From contig NZ_BAABWV010000009.1 in NCBI RefSeq assembly GCF_040365005.1, forward strand, positions 112,427-176,426: DNA of 64,000 bases, written 5' to 3'. Under the pieces are notes generated by a model, which worked only from the letters and a program-made list of their open reading frames with translations, ran no database searches and was not told where the DNA came from. Shown here one piece after another: positions 1 to 11,324 of this stretch (position 1 is the stretch's first letter; every line of letters starts with the position of its first letter). Position numbers and translations under genes: made by a program. The stretch comes from Antarcticimicrobium sp040365005 (GTDB taxonomy: Bacteria; Pseudomonadota; Alphaproteobacteria; Rhodobacterales; Rhodobacteraceae).

Positions 1-42
1 GGCTATCTTTACGCTAGGTTCATTTCATTCGGGAGATTTGCC

Positions 43-201
43 ATGCCGATCAAGACAGCCCTTGTCGCCACCGTCCTTGCCCTGTTGCCGGCGCTTTCCT
101 CGGCCATGTGCTCCGATCGGGAACACCAGGCCCAGTCCTGCGCCGCCGGGATGGTTTGGGACAGTGCCCAACAGGCCTGCGTCAAGCAGATCAACAGCTG
201 A
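43..201 (+). CDS. Small secreted Cys-containing protein (CBM14/chitin-binding-like)
   Basis: A 52-residue protein that starts with a hydrophobic signal peptide ending near SSA (about residue 21). The mature part is only about 30 residues with three cysteines and the pattern C-x2-G-x-V-W-D-x6-C-V. That pattern resembles the half-motif of small CBM14-like proteins common in Rhodobacterales. A purine-rich GGGAGA lies 7 bases before the ATG. The next gene downstream carries the same C-x-G-x-x-W-D-x5-C-V motif after its own signal peptide, so the two may be related. Function is unknown; an envelope or periplasmic location is inferred from the signal peptide. Confidence 0.7.
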   Translation: MPIKTALVATVLALLPALSSAMCSDREHQAQSCAAGMVWDSAQQACVKQINS

Positions 202-304
202 TCGCGCCCGGGTCGAGCGGGACCGCCGGGTGACCGCCCTTGGGCGGATGCTCCGTTTCGTACGATTTTCATAGGTTTTTGTCCTTTTTCGATCGGAGGT
301 TTCC

Positions 305-868
305 ATGCGCCGCGCCCCAACCCTTTGCCTTGCCCTGATCCTGGCCCTGCCCGGCCTAGGCCTGCCCGGTCCCGCAGAAGCTGCCGGCATGGGCGATAGC
401 AACACCACCCCGCCCAAGCCGACCGAGACCTCGGAGACCTGCGAGGGGGTCCAGGTCTGGGACCCGGAAACCAAGAGTTGCGTCGATCCCAAGGAGGGCG
501 CGCTGGATGCCGACACGCTTTATCGCGCGGTGCGCGAGCTGGCCTATGCCGGCCGCTACCGGGATGCGCAGGGGGTGCTGCGCGCATTGCCGGACCAGTC
601 CGAGGACCGGGTGTTGACCTATTGGGGGTTCACCCACCGCAAGATGGGCGATCGCGTGCTGGCCCGCAGCTTTTACGAAAAGGCGCTCGCGGCCAATCCC
701 GACAACCTTCTGGCGCGGTCCTACATGGGCCAGGGGTTCGTTGCCGATGGCGACACCGACGCCGCCATCGCCCAGTGGCGTGAGATCAAGGCGCGCGGCG
801 GCGATGGCACCTGGGCCGAGGCCGCGCTGCGCGAAGCGATCCGGACCGGATTGACCTACGACTACTGA
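305..868 (+). CDS. Secreted TPR-repeat protein
   Basis: 187 residues. An N-terminal signal peptide (about residues 1-27, ending AEA) is followed by a linker with two Cys in a CEGVQVWD...CVDP motif (about residues 47-61). The rest is helical with tetratricopeptide character, including FYEKALAANPDNLLARSYMG. The product is probably a periplasmic protein that mediates protein contacts. An AGGTTT purine stretch (CGGAGG further up) precedes the ATG. The motif matches that of the small gene upstream. No catalytic residues are recognisable. Confidence 0.75.
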   Translation: MRRAPTLCLALILALPGLGLPGPAEAAGMGDSNTTPPKPTETSETCEGVQVWDPETKSCVDPKEGALDADTLYRAVRELAYAGRYRDAQGVLRALPDQSEDRVLTYWGFTHRKMGDRVLARSFYEKALAANPDNLLARSYMGQGFVADGDTDAAIAQWREIKARGGDGTWAEAALREAIRTGLTYDY

Positions 869-1003
869 CGCAGGCCGGAGGGGCGTGCTTGAGCGCCCTG
901 CCCCCTGCCCGATGGACAGTCCCGTGGTGCTGACCTAAACCCGGGACATGAGCATTATTTCGCCCGAACCGATCCACCCGGTCCCGACCCCGGGGCATCC
1001 CGC

Positions 1004-1873
1004 ATGAACCCGGCCGAGGCGCTGGCGGTGCGCAACAAGGCGATCCTGATGATGATCGGGGCGATCCTGTGCTTTTCGCTGATGGATTCCAGCGTCAAGG
1101 CGCTGGCGCCGCGCATGGGCGTGGTCCCGGCGCTCTGGGTGCGCTACGCCGGGCAGATGGCGCTGGTGCTGATCCTCGTGGCGCCGCGCCTGCGCAGCGT
1201 CGCGCGCACCCGCTACCCGGTGCTGCAAGTCCTGCGCTCGGTGCTGCTGCTGGGGGCGACGGGCTTCTTTTTCACCGGGCTCAGCCTGATTCCGCTCAGC
1301 GACGCGGCGGCGCTGATGTCGGTCAATCCGGTGCTGATCACGCTGGGCGCGGCATTGTTCCTGCGCGAACCTCTCGGCCCGCGCCGCGTTGCCGGGATCG
1401 TCGGGGCGATGTGCGGGGCGATGATCGTGATCCGCCCCGGCAGCGATGTCTTCACCGCCGCCGCGCTGCTGCCGCTGGCGGCGGCGGTCTGTTATTCGGG
1501 CTATTCGCTGCTGACCCGGCGGGTCGGCCCGGACGAGGACCCCTGGACCTCGCTGTTCTATACCGGTCTTGTGGGGACCTTCCTGCTCAGCTTGATCATC
1601 CCGGGCCATTGGCAGACACCGGACGGCCCGGCGCTGTTGCTGATCCTCTCGATCGCCTGTTTCGGCACCATCGGGCAGATGTTCCTGATCCGCGCCTTTT
1701 CGTCCGGCGAGGCGGCGATGCTGGCGCCCTATGCCTATACCGGGCTGATCTTTGCCGCGGTCTGGGGGATGCTGTTCTTTGCCGAATGGCCCGATCTCTG
1801 GACCGTCCTCGGTGCGCTTGTGATCGCGCTGGCCGGTATCTATGTGTGGTACCGCGAAACCTTTCGCCGCTGA
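1004..1873 (+). CDS. DMT-superfamily (EamA) transporter
   Basis: 289 residues organised as two EamA repeats of five predicted membrane segments each, the usual size for drug/metabolite transporters of the 10-TMS type. Hydrophobic segments run through the whole protein, with short Arg-rich inner loops such as RRVGPDEDP in the middle. The first repeat contains LMDSSVKALAPRMG, typical of proteobacterial EamA proteins. The substrate cannot be predicted. The next gene follows after 21 bases in the same direction, so the two may be cotranscribed. Confidence 0.85.
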   Translation: MNPAEALAVRNKAILMMIGAILCFSLMDSSVKALAPRMGVVPALWVRYAGQMALVLILVAPRLRSVARTRYPVLQVLRSVLLLGATGFFFTGLSLIPLSDAAALMSVNPVLITLGAALFLREPLGPRRVAGIVGAMCGAMIVIRPGSDVFTAAALLPLAAAVCYSGYSLLTRRVGPDEDPWTSLFYTGLVGTFLLSLIIPGHWQTPDGPALLLILSIACFGTIGQMFLIRAFSSGEAAMLAPYAYTGLIFAAVWGMLFFAEWPDLWTVLGALVIALAGIYVWYRETFRR

Positions 1874-1894
1874 CGCCTATCCCGGACCCCTCGA

Positions 1895-2809
1895 ATGCCT
1901 GCAGATCCCTCTACCCTGTCGTTTTCCGACCGCGTCGGATATTTTGCCAGCAACCTCGTGCTGCGCGGGTTGATCGGGGCGTTCCGCGCGATCCCCTATC
2001 GCTGGCGGGTGCCGGCAATGGGCTGGCTGGTCGGCCGGCTGGCGCCGCTGGTGGGCTTCAGCCGCCGCGTCCGCGACAACCTCAAGCTGGTCATGCCCGA
2101 GATGCCCGAAGCCGAGGTGCGCCGGATGTGCCGTGCGGTGCCCGACAACGCCGGGCGCACCCTGATGGAGCTTTATTCCGGCGCCCCCTTCATCGCGCGC
2201 GCCCGCCGCGCCCCGGTCACCGGCCCGGGGCTGGCTGCGCTGGAGATCGCCCGTGAACAGGGTCGGCCGGTGGTCCTGATCACCGCGCATTTCGGAAATT
2301 ACGACGCCGCCCGCGCCAACCTGATCGCGCGGGGTTTCCAGATGGGCGCGCTCTATCGCCGGATGGCGAACCCCTATTTCAACGCGCATTACGTGCAGAC
2401 CATCTCGGCCGTCGGGACACCGATGTTCGAGCAGGGCCGGCGCGGCATGGTACAACTGGTCCGGCATCTGAAACAGGGTGGGATCATCGCCATCGTCGGA
2501 GACCTCCACGCCCATGATGGCATCGACATGGAGTTCTTCGGCAAGCCTGCGGTGACCTCGCTGGTGCCCGCCGAACTGGCGCTGAAATACGATGCAGCCT
2601 TGATCCCGGTCTACGCGGTGCGCCAGCCCAACGGGCTCGATTTCGAGATCGTGATGCAGGATGAGATCCCCCATGGGGACGCAAAGGGCATGACCGAAAC
2701 GGTCAACGCCGGGCTGGAGGCGCTGGTGCGCCAACATATGGACCAATGGTTCTGGATTCACCGACGGTGGAAGCCGCTGGTCAAGGCAGATCCGCGCAAG
2801 CCGGACTGA
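1895..2809 (+). CDS. Lysophospholipid/lauroyl acyltransferase family protein (LpxL/HtrB-like)
   Basis: 304 residues. The catalytic HX4D motif of the LpxL/LpxM acyltransferase family is visible as AHFGNYDAA near residue 130, followed by the substrate motif region around GALYRRMANPYF. The family transfers acyl chains onto lipid A precursors or related lipids at the inner membrane. The N-terminus has amphipathic/hydrophobic character but no clear cleaved signal. Ends with a short basic tail. Converges on the DUF1223 gene. Confidence 0.85.
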   Translation: MPADPSTLSFSDRVGYFASNLVLRGLIGAFRAIPYRWRVPAMGWLVGRLAPLVGFSRRVRDNLKLVMPEMPEAEVRRMCRAVPDNAGRTLMELYSGAPFIARARRAPVTGPGLAALEIAREQGRPVVLITAHFGNYDAARANLIARGFQMGALYRRMANPYFNAHYVQTISAVGTPMFEQGRRGMVQLVRHLKQGGIIAIVGDLHAHDGIDMEFFGKPAVTSLVPAELALKYDAALIPVYAVRQPNGLDFEIVMQDEIPHGDAKGMTETVNAGLEALVRQHMDQWFWIHRRWKPLVKADPRKPD

Positions 2810-2854
2810 GGTCGTCCGCGCGTTGGGCGCGCAATCGTCCGGGACCGGTTCGCG

Positions 2855-3577
2855 TCATTCCACCCGCACGGCCGCCAGGATCGGGCCATAGCCCGCCCGC
2901 TGGACCAGCACGGCAGCGCGCTGCTCGTCCGCCGGTGCCTCGATTTCCAGCCGCAGCGGCGTGCTGCCGTCCCATTGCCCCAGCACCTGCCAGCCCTCGA
3001 CCACATTGGCATAATCAAGGGTGCGCCCGGCATTCTCGCCCGTGGTGATTTCCACCCGGCGCAGCGGCGCATAACGCACCAGAACGACGTCCAGAGGCCC
3101 CGTCACCGGTGCGCCGGCGGAACGGACATCAACCCCCGGCCCGGCGCCCTCATCGACAATCGACAGCGAGATCACCGGCGGATCCTGCATGTGCTGCAGG
3201 ATCAGCTCGGCCAGTTTCATGCTGCGGGCGCCGACAACGCTTTGTTGCCCCATCACGATCATCTGCGGGGTAAACACCATGTCGCGCCCCGCCGCGCGGG
3301 CATAGCCCCGTTGCCGCACGGTATGGGCGGGGAGCGCAAAGGAATCCGCCCAGCCGATGTAATCCCAGTAATCCACGTGCAGCGCCAGCGGCAGCACATC
3401 GTCGCGCTCGGCCAGTTCGCGCAACAGCGCATCGGCCGGTGGACAGGAGGAGCAGCCCTGCGAGGTGAACAGTTCGACCACGACGGGTCCGCTGTCCTGC
3501 GCGGCGACCGGAGCCGCCAGCGCCGCCCAAATCGCGGTCGCGACTCCGGCAAGGCCCAACAAGCTGAGATGTTTCAT
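2855..3577 (-). CDS. DUF1223 domain protein (secreted thioredoxin-fold-like)
   Basis: 240 residues with a signal peptide (residues 1-26, ending VAA). Right after it comes VVELFTSQGCSSCPPAD, the hallmark CxxC region of DUF1223 proteins, which resembles a thioredoxin-type active site. Further conserved parts are DYWDYIGW and FTPQMIVMG. Family members are periplasmic and of unknown function; a thiol-redox role is an inference from the CSSC motif. Transcribed divergently from acnA. Confidence 0.85.
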   Translation of the reverse strand: MKHLSLLGLAGVATAIWAALAAPVAAQDSGPVVVELFTSQGCSSCPPADALLRELAERDDVLPLALHVDYWDYIGWADSFALPAHTVRQRGYARAAGRDMVFTPQMIVMGQQSVVGARSMKLAELILQHMQDPPVISLSIVDEGAGPGVDVRSAGAPVTGPLDVVLVRYAPLRRVEITTGENAGRTLDYANVVEGWQVLGQWDGSTPLRLEIEAPADEQRAAVLVQRAGYGPILAAVRVE

Positions 3578-3672
3578 TCGACCCGCCTATCCCCTCGTCT
3601 ACCGGCTCAGGCTTAGCCGCTGGGGCCTGCAATAACCAATCAATGTTTCTTGAGAGCGGCGCGATGGCGCGA

Positions 3673-3703
3673 TTGGCGCAATTTCTGTGTGCAATGGTAT
3701 ACA
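3673..3703 (+). promoter_or_regulatory. Possible promoter upstream of acnA
   Basis: Within the 227-base gap between the DUF1223 gene and acnA there is a TTGGCG hexamer (3673-3678) and a TATACA hexamer (3698-3703), or GTATAC one base earlier. The spacer is 18-19 bases, slightly long for a housekeeping sigma-70 promoter. No other good pair was seen in this gap. Confidence 0.3.
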
Positions 3704-3804
3704 AAATCGCCGCACCTTGACGATCTCTATTGAATGCAGCGCCCCGCTGATGCAGAAGGCGCCCAGCGAATTCCTGTGATCCACGACTCTCTGAGGAGGC
3801 CAAC

Positions 3805-6549
<2,745 letters not shown>

Positions 6550-6572
6550 GACGGGCCAGCACCGGAAACAGG

Positions 6573-6600
6573 AAAGCCCCGCCAATGGCGGGGCTTTTTC
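6573..6600 (+). terminator. Rho-independent terminator after acnA
   Basis: Hairpin with GCCCCGCC and GGCGGGGC arms around a short AAT loop, flanked by A3 and followed by TTTTTC. It lies 24 bases past the acnA stop. Confidence 0.9.
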
Positions 6601-6638
6601 TTTGAGCGGGCGCGAGAGGGGCCGCGCCGGACCGAGGC

Positions 6639-7262
6639 TCAGGCCGCCGCGTCCAGCGCCGCCTTTGCCTTTTCCTCGTACTCCATCACCGGCACCGTGC
6701 CGATCCGCGCGGTCACCCGCGCCACCCAGTCGCGCACCGCCGCGTTGTCCGGCGTCAGTTGGGGGGCCCATTGAAACGCCGAGGCCATGATCAGGTCGGC
6801 GATGGTGAATCTCTCTCCCATCAGGAAGGGGGCATCGCCCAGCCCCGACTCGATCTGCGCGCCGACCTCGCTCAGCGAGCGGAAGGCACTCGCAAAGGCC
6901 GGGTGCGTCGCGCCGGAAAAGGCACAGACCATCGCCGGCTCCACCACCCCGCCGTAGTAACACATCCACGACAGGAACCTGCCGCGCCCCGGCTGCCCCG
7001 GCGCGACGCCCAGCGGATAACCGTGGATTTCGTCGAGATAGAGCATGATGGCATTCGATTCGCGGATCGCCTCGCCGTCGTCGCCGATCAGGAAGGGCAC
7101 CTTGCCCTCGGGATGCGGGTTGGCCTCGTCGTGGTGGCCGGAGCCGTCCTGCCGGCGGACCACGACCGGGCGCACGTCGACCGCGTCGAGCCGGTCCGTC
7201 AGCATGAGCTGGGTGATGATCCGCGTCGAGCGGCTGAGGGGGGAATGATAAAGGGTCGGCAT
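6639..7262 (-). CDS. Glutathione S-transferase family protein
   Basis: 207 residues from the ATG that gives MPTLYHSPLSRSTR; longer in-frame extensions upstream are not GST-like. The N-terminal thioredoxin fold contains the cis-Pro region GKVPFLI and the glutathione-binding E-S pair in IRESNAIMLYL (about residue 67). The C-terminal all-helical domain has FTIADLIMA, the conserved N-capping motif. Thiol conjugation is the family role; the substrate is unknown. Divergent from the WYL regulator, which is a candidate regulator by position only. Confidence 0.9.
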   Translation of the reverse strand: MPTLYHSPLSRSTRIITQLMLTDRLDAVDVRPVVVRRQDGSGHHDEANPHPEGKVPFLIGDDGEAIRESNAIMLYLDEIHGYPLGVAPGQPGRGRFLSWMCYYGGVVEPAMVCAFSGATHPAFASAFRSLSEVGAQIESGLGDAPFLMGERFTIADLIMASAFQWAPQLTPDNAAVRDWVARVTARIGTVPVMEYEEKAKAALDAAA

Positions 7263-7353
7263 CCGATTGGCCTCCGCGACTGGTTTCGATGATCCGGGTA
7301 TGCCATGGTCCTCCTGACAGTTTCCGTCATGAGGGATGAGGCAGGATCGCGCC

Positions 7354-8061
7354 ATGGCCAAGACCGACCGCCTGTTCCGCCTGCTGCACCTGATCCGGGG
7401 GTTGACGCCGCCGGTCACCGCCGCGCGCCTGGCCGCGGCGATGGAAGTGTCGGAGCGCACGATCTACCGCGATATCGAGGCGTTGCGCGCCGCCGGCGCA
7501 AGGATCGAGGGCGCCGCCGGGTTGGGCTATACCATGACCGAGGACCCGGCCCTGCCGCCGCAGACCTTCACCCAGTTGGAGATCGAGGCGCTCGTGCTGG
7601 GACTGTCGGAGGTGCAAGCGCGCGGCGACGCGGCCCTGGGGGACGCGGCGGCGGATGCGCTGACCAAGATCACCGCCACCCTGCCCGAGCGCCAGCAGCG
7701 CCACGCGGTGCAGGCGATCACCCTTGTGCACCGCTTCGCACAGCCCCACGCCCCCGCTGTCGACATGACGCTGCTGCGTGAGGCGAGCTGGGCCGAGGAG
7801 GCGCTGGAGATCACCTATCGCGACAACACCGGCGTGGTGAGCACGCGGCGCATCTACCCGCTGGCGCTGGCCTATCTGGACAACGTGGTGATGCTGCTGG
7901 GCTGGTGCTGCCTGCGGCAGGATTTCCGGCAGTTCAAGGTCGGCTCGATCCTCGCGGCCCGGCGCAGCGGCGATAGCTTCCGGCCAAACCGCGTGCCGCT
8001 ATTGCGGCAATTCGCGGCCCGGCTGCAGGCCCGCCGACATGATATGGCGCAGCGCGATTGA
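7354..8061 (+). CDS. YafY/WYL-domain transcriptional regulator
   Basis: 235 residues. The N-terminal DeoR-type HTH reads VTAARLAAAMEVSERTIYRD (about residues 21-40), followed by a WYL-family sensor domain with the characteristic ITYRD...RRIYPLAL stretch. Family members bind DNA and sense ligands or nucleic acids through WYL. The second of two close ATGs is chosen because it begins directly before the conserved KTDRLFRLL helix; the first would add six residues. Divergent from the GST gene. Confidence 0.85.
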   Translation: MAKTDRLFRLLHLIRGLTPPVTAARLAAAMEVSERTIYRDIEALRAAGARIEGAAGLGYTMTEDPALPPQTFTQLEIEALVLGLSEVQARGDAALGDAAADALTKITATLPERQQRHAVQAITLVHRFAQPHAPAVDMTLLREASWAEEALEITYRDNTGVVSTRRIYPLALAYLDNVVMLLGWCCLRQDFRQFKVGSILAARRSGDSFRPNRVPLLRQFAARLQARRHDMAQRD

Positions 8062-8124
8062 CCACGGCCACCGCTGGCGGGCCTATCGGGACCGGGACAC
8101 CAATACGGTTGCGGGGCCTGCCCC

Positions 8125-8670
8125 CTACTCCGCCTTTGCCGCCGCGTCCAGCAGCGGGCGCAGACGGGTTTCGATCACCCGCTGGGTCACCGGGCCGGCA
8201 AAGCGCATCAGGATGGTGCCCTCACCGTCGATCACATAGGTCTCGGGCACCCCGTAGACGCCCCAGTTCAGCGCCATGCGCCCCTGTGCGTCGCTGCCGA
8301 TGGCGGCATAGGGGTCGCCCAGGTCATCGAGGAACTTGCGGCCGTTCCCGGGCTTGTCCTTGTAGTTCACCCCGAGGATCGTGATCCCCTCCTCGGTCAG
8401 CGCGGTCAGGTTGGGGTGCTCGACCCGGCAGGGCGCGCACCAGCTGGCCCAGAAGTTGACCAGCTTGACCTTGCCGTCGCGCAGGGCGGCATCATCGAAC
8501 CTGTCGCGGCCCGGAAAGCCGGTCAACTGAACCGGCGGCGCCGGCTGTCCGACCAGCGCCGAAGGCAGTTCCTGGGGATTCTCGCGGAACATGCCGACAG
8601 CGGCCAGCGCCACGAAGCCAGCGAAGATCACCGGCGGGATGATCATCAGCGGCGAGATCTTCTTAGCCAT
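8125..8670 (-). CDS. ccmG: Thiol:disulfide interchange protein CcmG (DsbE)
   Basis: 181 residues with one N-terminal membrane anchor (about residues 8-27) and a periplasmic thioredoxin fold. The active site is NFWASWCAPCRVEHP. The GVYGVPETYVIDGEG stretch, with its cis-Pro, is typical of CcmG, which reduces apocytochrome c cysteines before haem attachment. Its start overlaps the end of ccmD by 8 bases. It is the last gene of the ccmABCDG operon. Confidence 0.95.
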   Translation of the reverse strand: MAKKISPLMIIPPVIFAGFVALAAVGMFRENPQELPSALVGQPAPPVQLTGFPGRDRFDDAALRDGKVKLVNFWASWCAPCRVEHPNLTALTEEGITILGVNYKDKPGNGRKFLDDLGDPYAAIGSDAQGRMALNWGVYGVPETYVIDGEGTILMRFAGPVTQRVIETRLRPLLDAAAKAE

Positions 8671-8821
8671 TCCGGCGCATCCTTTCTTCCATCTCCTGCA
8701 TCTCGCGGCGCAGCCGGCGACCGCGCCACAGGCTGAGCGCCACCAGCACCGCCAGCAACAGGATCGAGGCCGCATAGGCCGAAAGCACCGTGTCGGCGTA
8801 TTTCCCCAGGTCCGGCATCAT
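8663..8821 (-). CDS. ccmD: Haem exporter protein CcmD
   Basis: 52 residues. One membrane segment (about residues 15-32) is followed by a strongly basic, charged C-terminus with RGRRLRREMQEMEERMRR, the classic CcmD layout. CcmD stabilises CcmE release of haem within the CcmABCD complex. The ATG overlaps the ccmC stop as ATGA. The gene is too short for many gene finders, but the position between ccmC and ccmG is diagnostic. Confidence 0.9.
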   Translation of the reverse strand: MMPDLGKYADTVLSAYAASILLLAVLVALSLWRGRRLRREMQEMEERMRRNG

Positions 8822-9570
8822 GCCCCTGCCCTCTCTCTTGCCTGCAGCGCCCGGATCCGGCGCGCGCGAATCTCGGTCCCGGTGCGGTAGAACACCAGCG
8901 CGATGAACAACAGCACGAAGCCCGCGATACAGACCAGCAGCGGCAGGTAGAAGACGTCGGCCACATTTTCCTCGGCGTCCATGCTCAGCGAGGCGCCCTG
9001 GTGCAGCCCCTGGTTCCAGAAGTTCACCGCGTAGCGGCTGAGCACCGCAAAGACCGAACCGACAAGGCAGAGCACCCCGGTCAGGTCGGCGGCGGTGTCG
9101 GGATCCTCGATCGCCGTCCACAAGGCCATGTAGCCCAGGTAGAACAGGAACAGAATCAGGAACGAGGTCAGTCGCGGATCCCAGGCCCACCAGGTGCCCC
9201 ACATCGGCTGGCCCCAGATGGCGCCGGTGACCAGCGCGATCAGTGTCATCACCGCGCCCACCGGCCCGGCGGCGCGGGCGGCCAGCGCGCTGACGTGGTG
9301 GCGGCGCACCAGCCAGATCAGCGAGGCGACCAGCATCATCATCCATGCGTTGATCGCCATCAGCGCCGAGGGCACGTGCAGGTAGATGATCTTGACGGTC
9401 GATCCCTGCCGGTAATCGTCCGGCGTGAAGAAAAAGCCCCAGGTCAGCCCGACCACGAGGCAGGCCAGCGACGCGGTCCACAGGAACGGCATCAGCCGTT
9501 CCGTGGTGGCCAGGAACTTCTTGGGGTTGGCATAGGACCACAGCGAGCTGTTCTTTTCGATCTGCGTCAT
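8818..9570 (-). CDS. ccmC: Haem ABC transporter permease CcmC
   Basis: 250 residues with about six membrane helices. The tryptophan-rich haem-handling motif WGTWWAWDPRLTS lies near residue 130, with the conserved periplasmic histidine in IYLHVPSALM. CcmC passes haem to CcmE in the cytochrome c maturation System I pathway. Located 45 bases downstream of ccmB. Confidence 0.95.
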   Translation of the reverse strand: MTQIEKNSSLWSYANPKKFLATTERLMPFLWTASLACLVVGLTWGFFFTPDDYRQGSTVKIIYLHVPSALMAINAWMMMLVASLIWLVRRHHVSALAARAAGPVGAVMTLIALVTGAIWGQPMWGTWWAWDPRLTSFLILFLFYLGYMALWTAIEDPDTAADLTGVLCLVGSVFAVLSRYAVNFWNQGLHQGASLSMDAEENVADVFYLPLLVCIAGFVLLFIALVFYRTGTEIRARRIRALQARERAGA

Positions 9571-9615
9571 GGGCGTTATCTAGGGCCTCCTCCGGGCGAA
9601 CTCAATTCTTTCGGC

Positions 9616-10272
9616 TCAGCGCAGGTTGACGCGCAGAACCGCGGCGCTGGCGAACGGCAGCAGCGCCAGCGCGCCGGCGCTGATCCCGGCCAGCATCAGC
9701 AGCGGTGTCGCGGTCTCCATCCCCACCGCGCCGCGTCGCGCCACCTCGGCACCGAAGATCAGCGTCGGCACGTAGAGCGGCAGCACCAGCAGCGACAACA
9801 GCAGCCCGCCCCGCTTGAGCCCGACGGTCAGCGCCGCGCCGAAGGTGCCGATCACGCTGAACGCCGGGGTGCCCAGGGCCAGCGAGACCAGCAGCCAGAG
9901 ATACCCCGGACCGGGCAGGTTCAACAGCACTCCCAGCACCGGTGCGGCCAGCACCAGCGGCAACCCGGTGGTGATCCAATGCGCCAGCGCCTTGATGGTC
10001 ACCGTGGCCTCCAACGGCAGCGGCGCGGTGGCCAGCAGATCGAGCGAGCCATCCTCCCAGTCCAGCGCCAGCAGCCGATCCAGCGACAGCAGGCAGGCCA
10101 GCAGCGCCCCCAGCCACAGCACACCCGGCGCGATGGTGGCGAGCAGCGCCGATTGCGGCCCCACCGCGAAAGGCACCAGCACGGTCACGATCAGGAAGAA
10201 CGCCAGCCCGAGGCCGAAACCGCCACCGGCCCGGATCGCCAGCCTCAGGTCGCGCAGCAGCAGCGCGATCAT
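9616..10272 (-). CDS. ccmB: Haem exporter protein CcmB
   Basis: 218 residues with six predicted membrane spans. The start overlaps the ccmA stop by 4 bases (ATGA-type). LDRLLALDWEDGSLDLL and the WITTGLPLVLAAP region are characteristic CcmB segments. It is the membrane subunit that pairs with the ATPase CcmA. Confidence 0.93.
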   Translation of the reverse strand: MIALLLRDLRLAIRAGGGFGLGLAFFLIVTVLVPFAVGPQSALLATIAPGVLWLGALLACLLSLDRLLALDWEDGSLDLLATAPLPLEATVTIKALAHWITTGLPLVLAAPVLGVLLNLPGPGYLWLLVSLALGTPAFSVIGTFGAALTVGLKRGGLLLSLLVLPLYVPTLIFGAEVARRGAVGMETATPLLMLAGISAGALALLPFASAAVLRVNLR

Positions 10273-10892
10273 AGAAAGGCCTCGTCAAAGGCGTCGGTCC
10301 CGGCGGTTTTCGCCAGGTCGGCCCGGAACGGGGAAACGTCCAGCACCTCGGCCTCGAGCCCAAGGTCGATATGGGTGGCGATCAGCGCGCTGCCGCCCCA
10401 GGCCAGGTGGGCGCGCACCGCATCCGCGAACATGGCGACCGCGCGGGTATCGAGCGAGACGGTCGGTTCGTCCAGTACCCAGACCGGGCGCCCCGTGACC
10501 AGCAGCCGCGCCAGCCCCAGCCGCCGTTTCTGCCCGGCCGAGAGGCTGCCGGCGGGACGGTCGGTCAGCGCGGTCAGGTCAAAGGCCTCCAGCGCCGGCT
10601 GGATGCCGCCCGCCCCGAACACCCGGGCCCAGAACCGCAGGTTCTCGGCCACCGACAGGGTCGGCTTGATGCCGTCGGCATGGGCGGCATAGGCGATGCG
10701 ATCCTCGGCGCCGGTGATGGTGCCCGCGACCGGCGGTTGCAGCCCGGCAATGGTGCGCAACAGCGTCGTCTTGCCGATCCCGTTCGGCCCGCGCAGGATC
10801 AGCGCGCGCCCGGGTTCGAGCACGAAACCCAGTCCGGCCAGAACCGGCACGCCGCCACGGGCAATGGTCAGATCGGAAACGGTCAAATCCAT
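10269..10892 (-). CDS. ccmA: Haem ABC exporter ATP-binding protein CcmA
   Basis: 207 residues from MDLTVSDLTIARGG. Walker A is GPNGIGKTT, the ABC signature is SLSAGQKRRLGLARL, Walker B is VWVLDEP and the H-loop is ATHIDLGL. CcmA energises the CcmABCD complex that loads haem onto CcmE. First gene of ccmABCDG. Confidence 0.95.
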   Translation of the reverse strand: MDLTVSDLTIARGGVPVLAGLGFVLEPGRALILRGPNGIGKTTLLRTIAGLQPPVAGTITGAEDRIAYAAHADGIKPTLSVAENLRFWARVFGAGGIQPALEAFDLTALTDRPAGSLSAGQKRRLGLARLLVTGRPVWVLDEPTVSLDTRAVAMFADAVRAHLAWGGSALIATHIDLGLEAEVLDVSPFRADLAKTAGTDAFDEAFL

Positions 10893-10967
10893 GCCGACCC
10901 GCTTAGCGCATTGCGCAGGCCGGAAAAAGGCGCATTCCGCCACAGGGACAGGCGGCCCGGCGGCGCG

Positions 10968-11321
10968 TTACACCGGCAGCAGCGCCAGTGCCACGCGGCG
11001 CCCCTCGGAGACCAGCACGTTATAGGTGCGGCAGGCGGCGGGCGAGGCCATGACCTCGACCCCGATGCCGGCCTCTTCCAGCGCCTTGCGCAGGGGCGCG
11101 GGGATATGGGCGATCTCTGCCCCGGTGCCGACGAAGAGCACGTCGATATGTCCGGCCAGGGCCAGCAACGGCGCCTCTTCCTCGAGCCCCAGCCAGGGCC
11201 GTGTGCCGCCCATGCCGGTCAGCACCGGCCCCTCATGGACCTGACCGCCGATGCGGAAAAAGCCGGGGCCATAGCCCTCGACCGGGACGGCATCGCCGAA
11301 GTCGGTTTCATTCAGATGCAT
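10968..11321 (-). CDS. Mth938-like (DUF498) domain protein
   Basis: 117 residues covering a single Mth938-like domain, including FRIGG, the LALAGHIDVLFVGTGAEIAHIP stretch shortened by no insertions, and the terminal GRRVALALLPV. Relatives include NDUFAF3, an assembly factor of complex I in mitochondria; bacterial roles are not established. In alphaproteobacteria it often lies near sec genes, as here. Three bases separate it from the upstream TSUP gene, so cotranscription is likely. Confidence 0.8.
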   Translation of the reverse strand: MHLNETDFGDAVPVEGYGPGFFRIGGQVHEGPVLTGMGGTRPWLGLEEEAPLLALAGHIDVLFVGTGAEIAHIPAPLRKALEEAGIGVEVMASPAACRTYNVLVSEGRRVALALLPV

Positions 11322-11324
11322 CTG

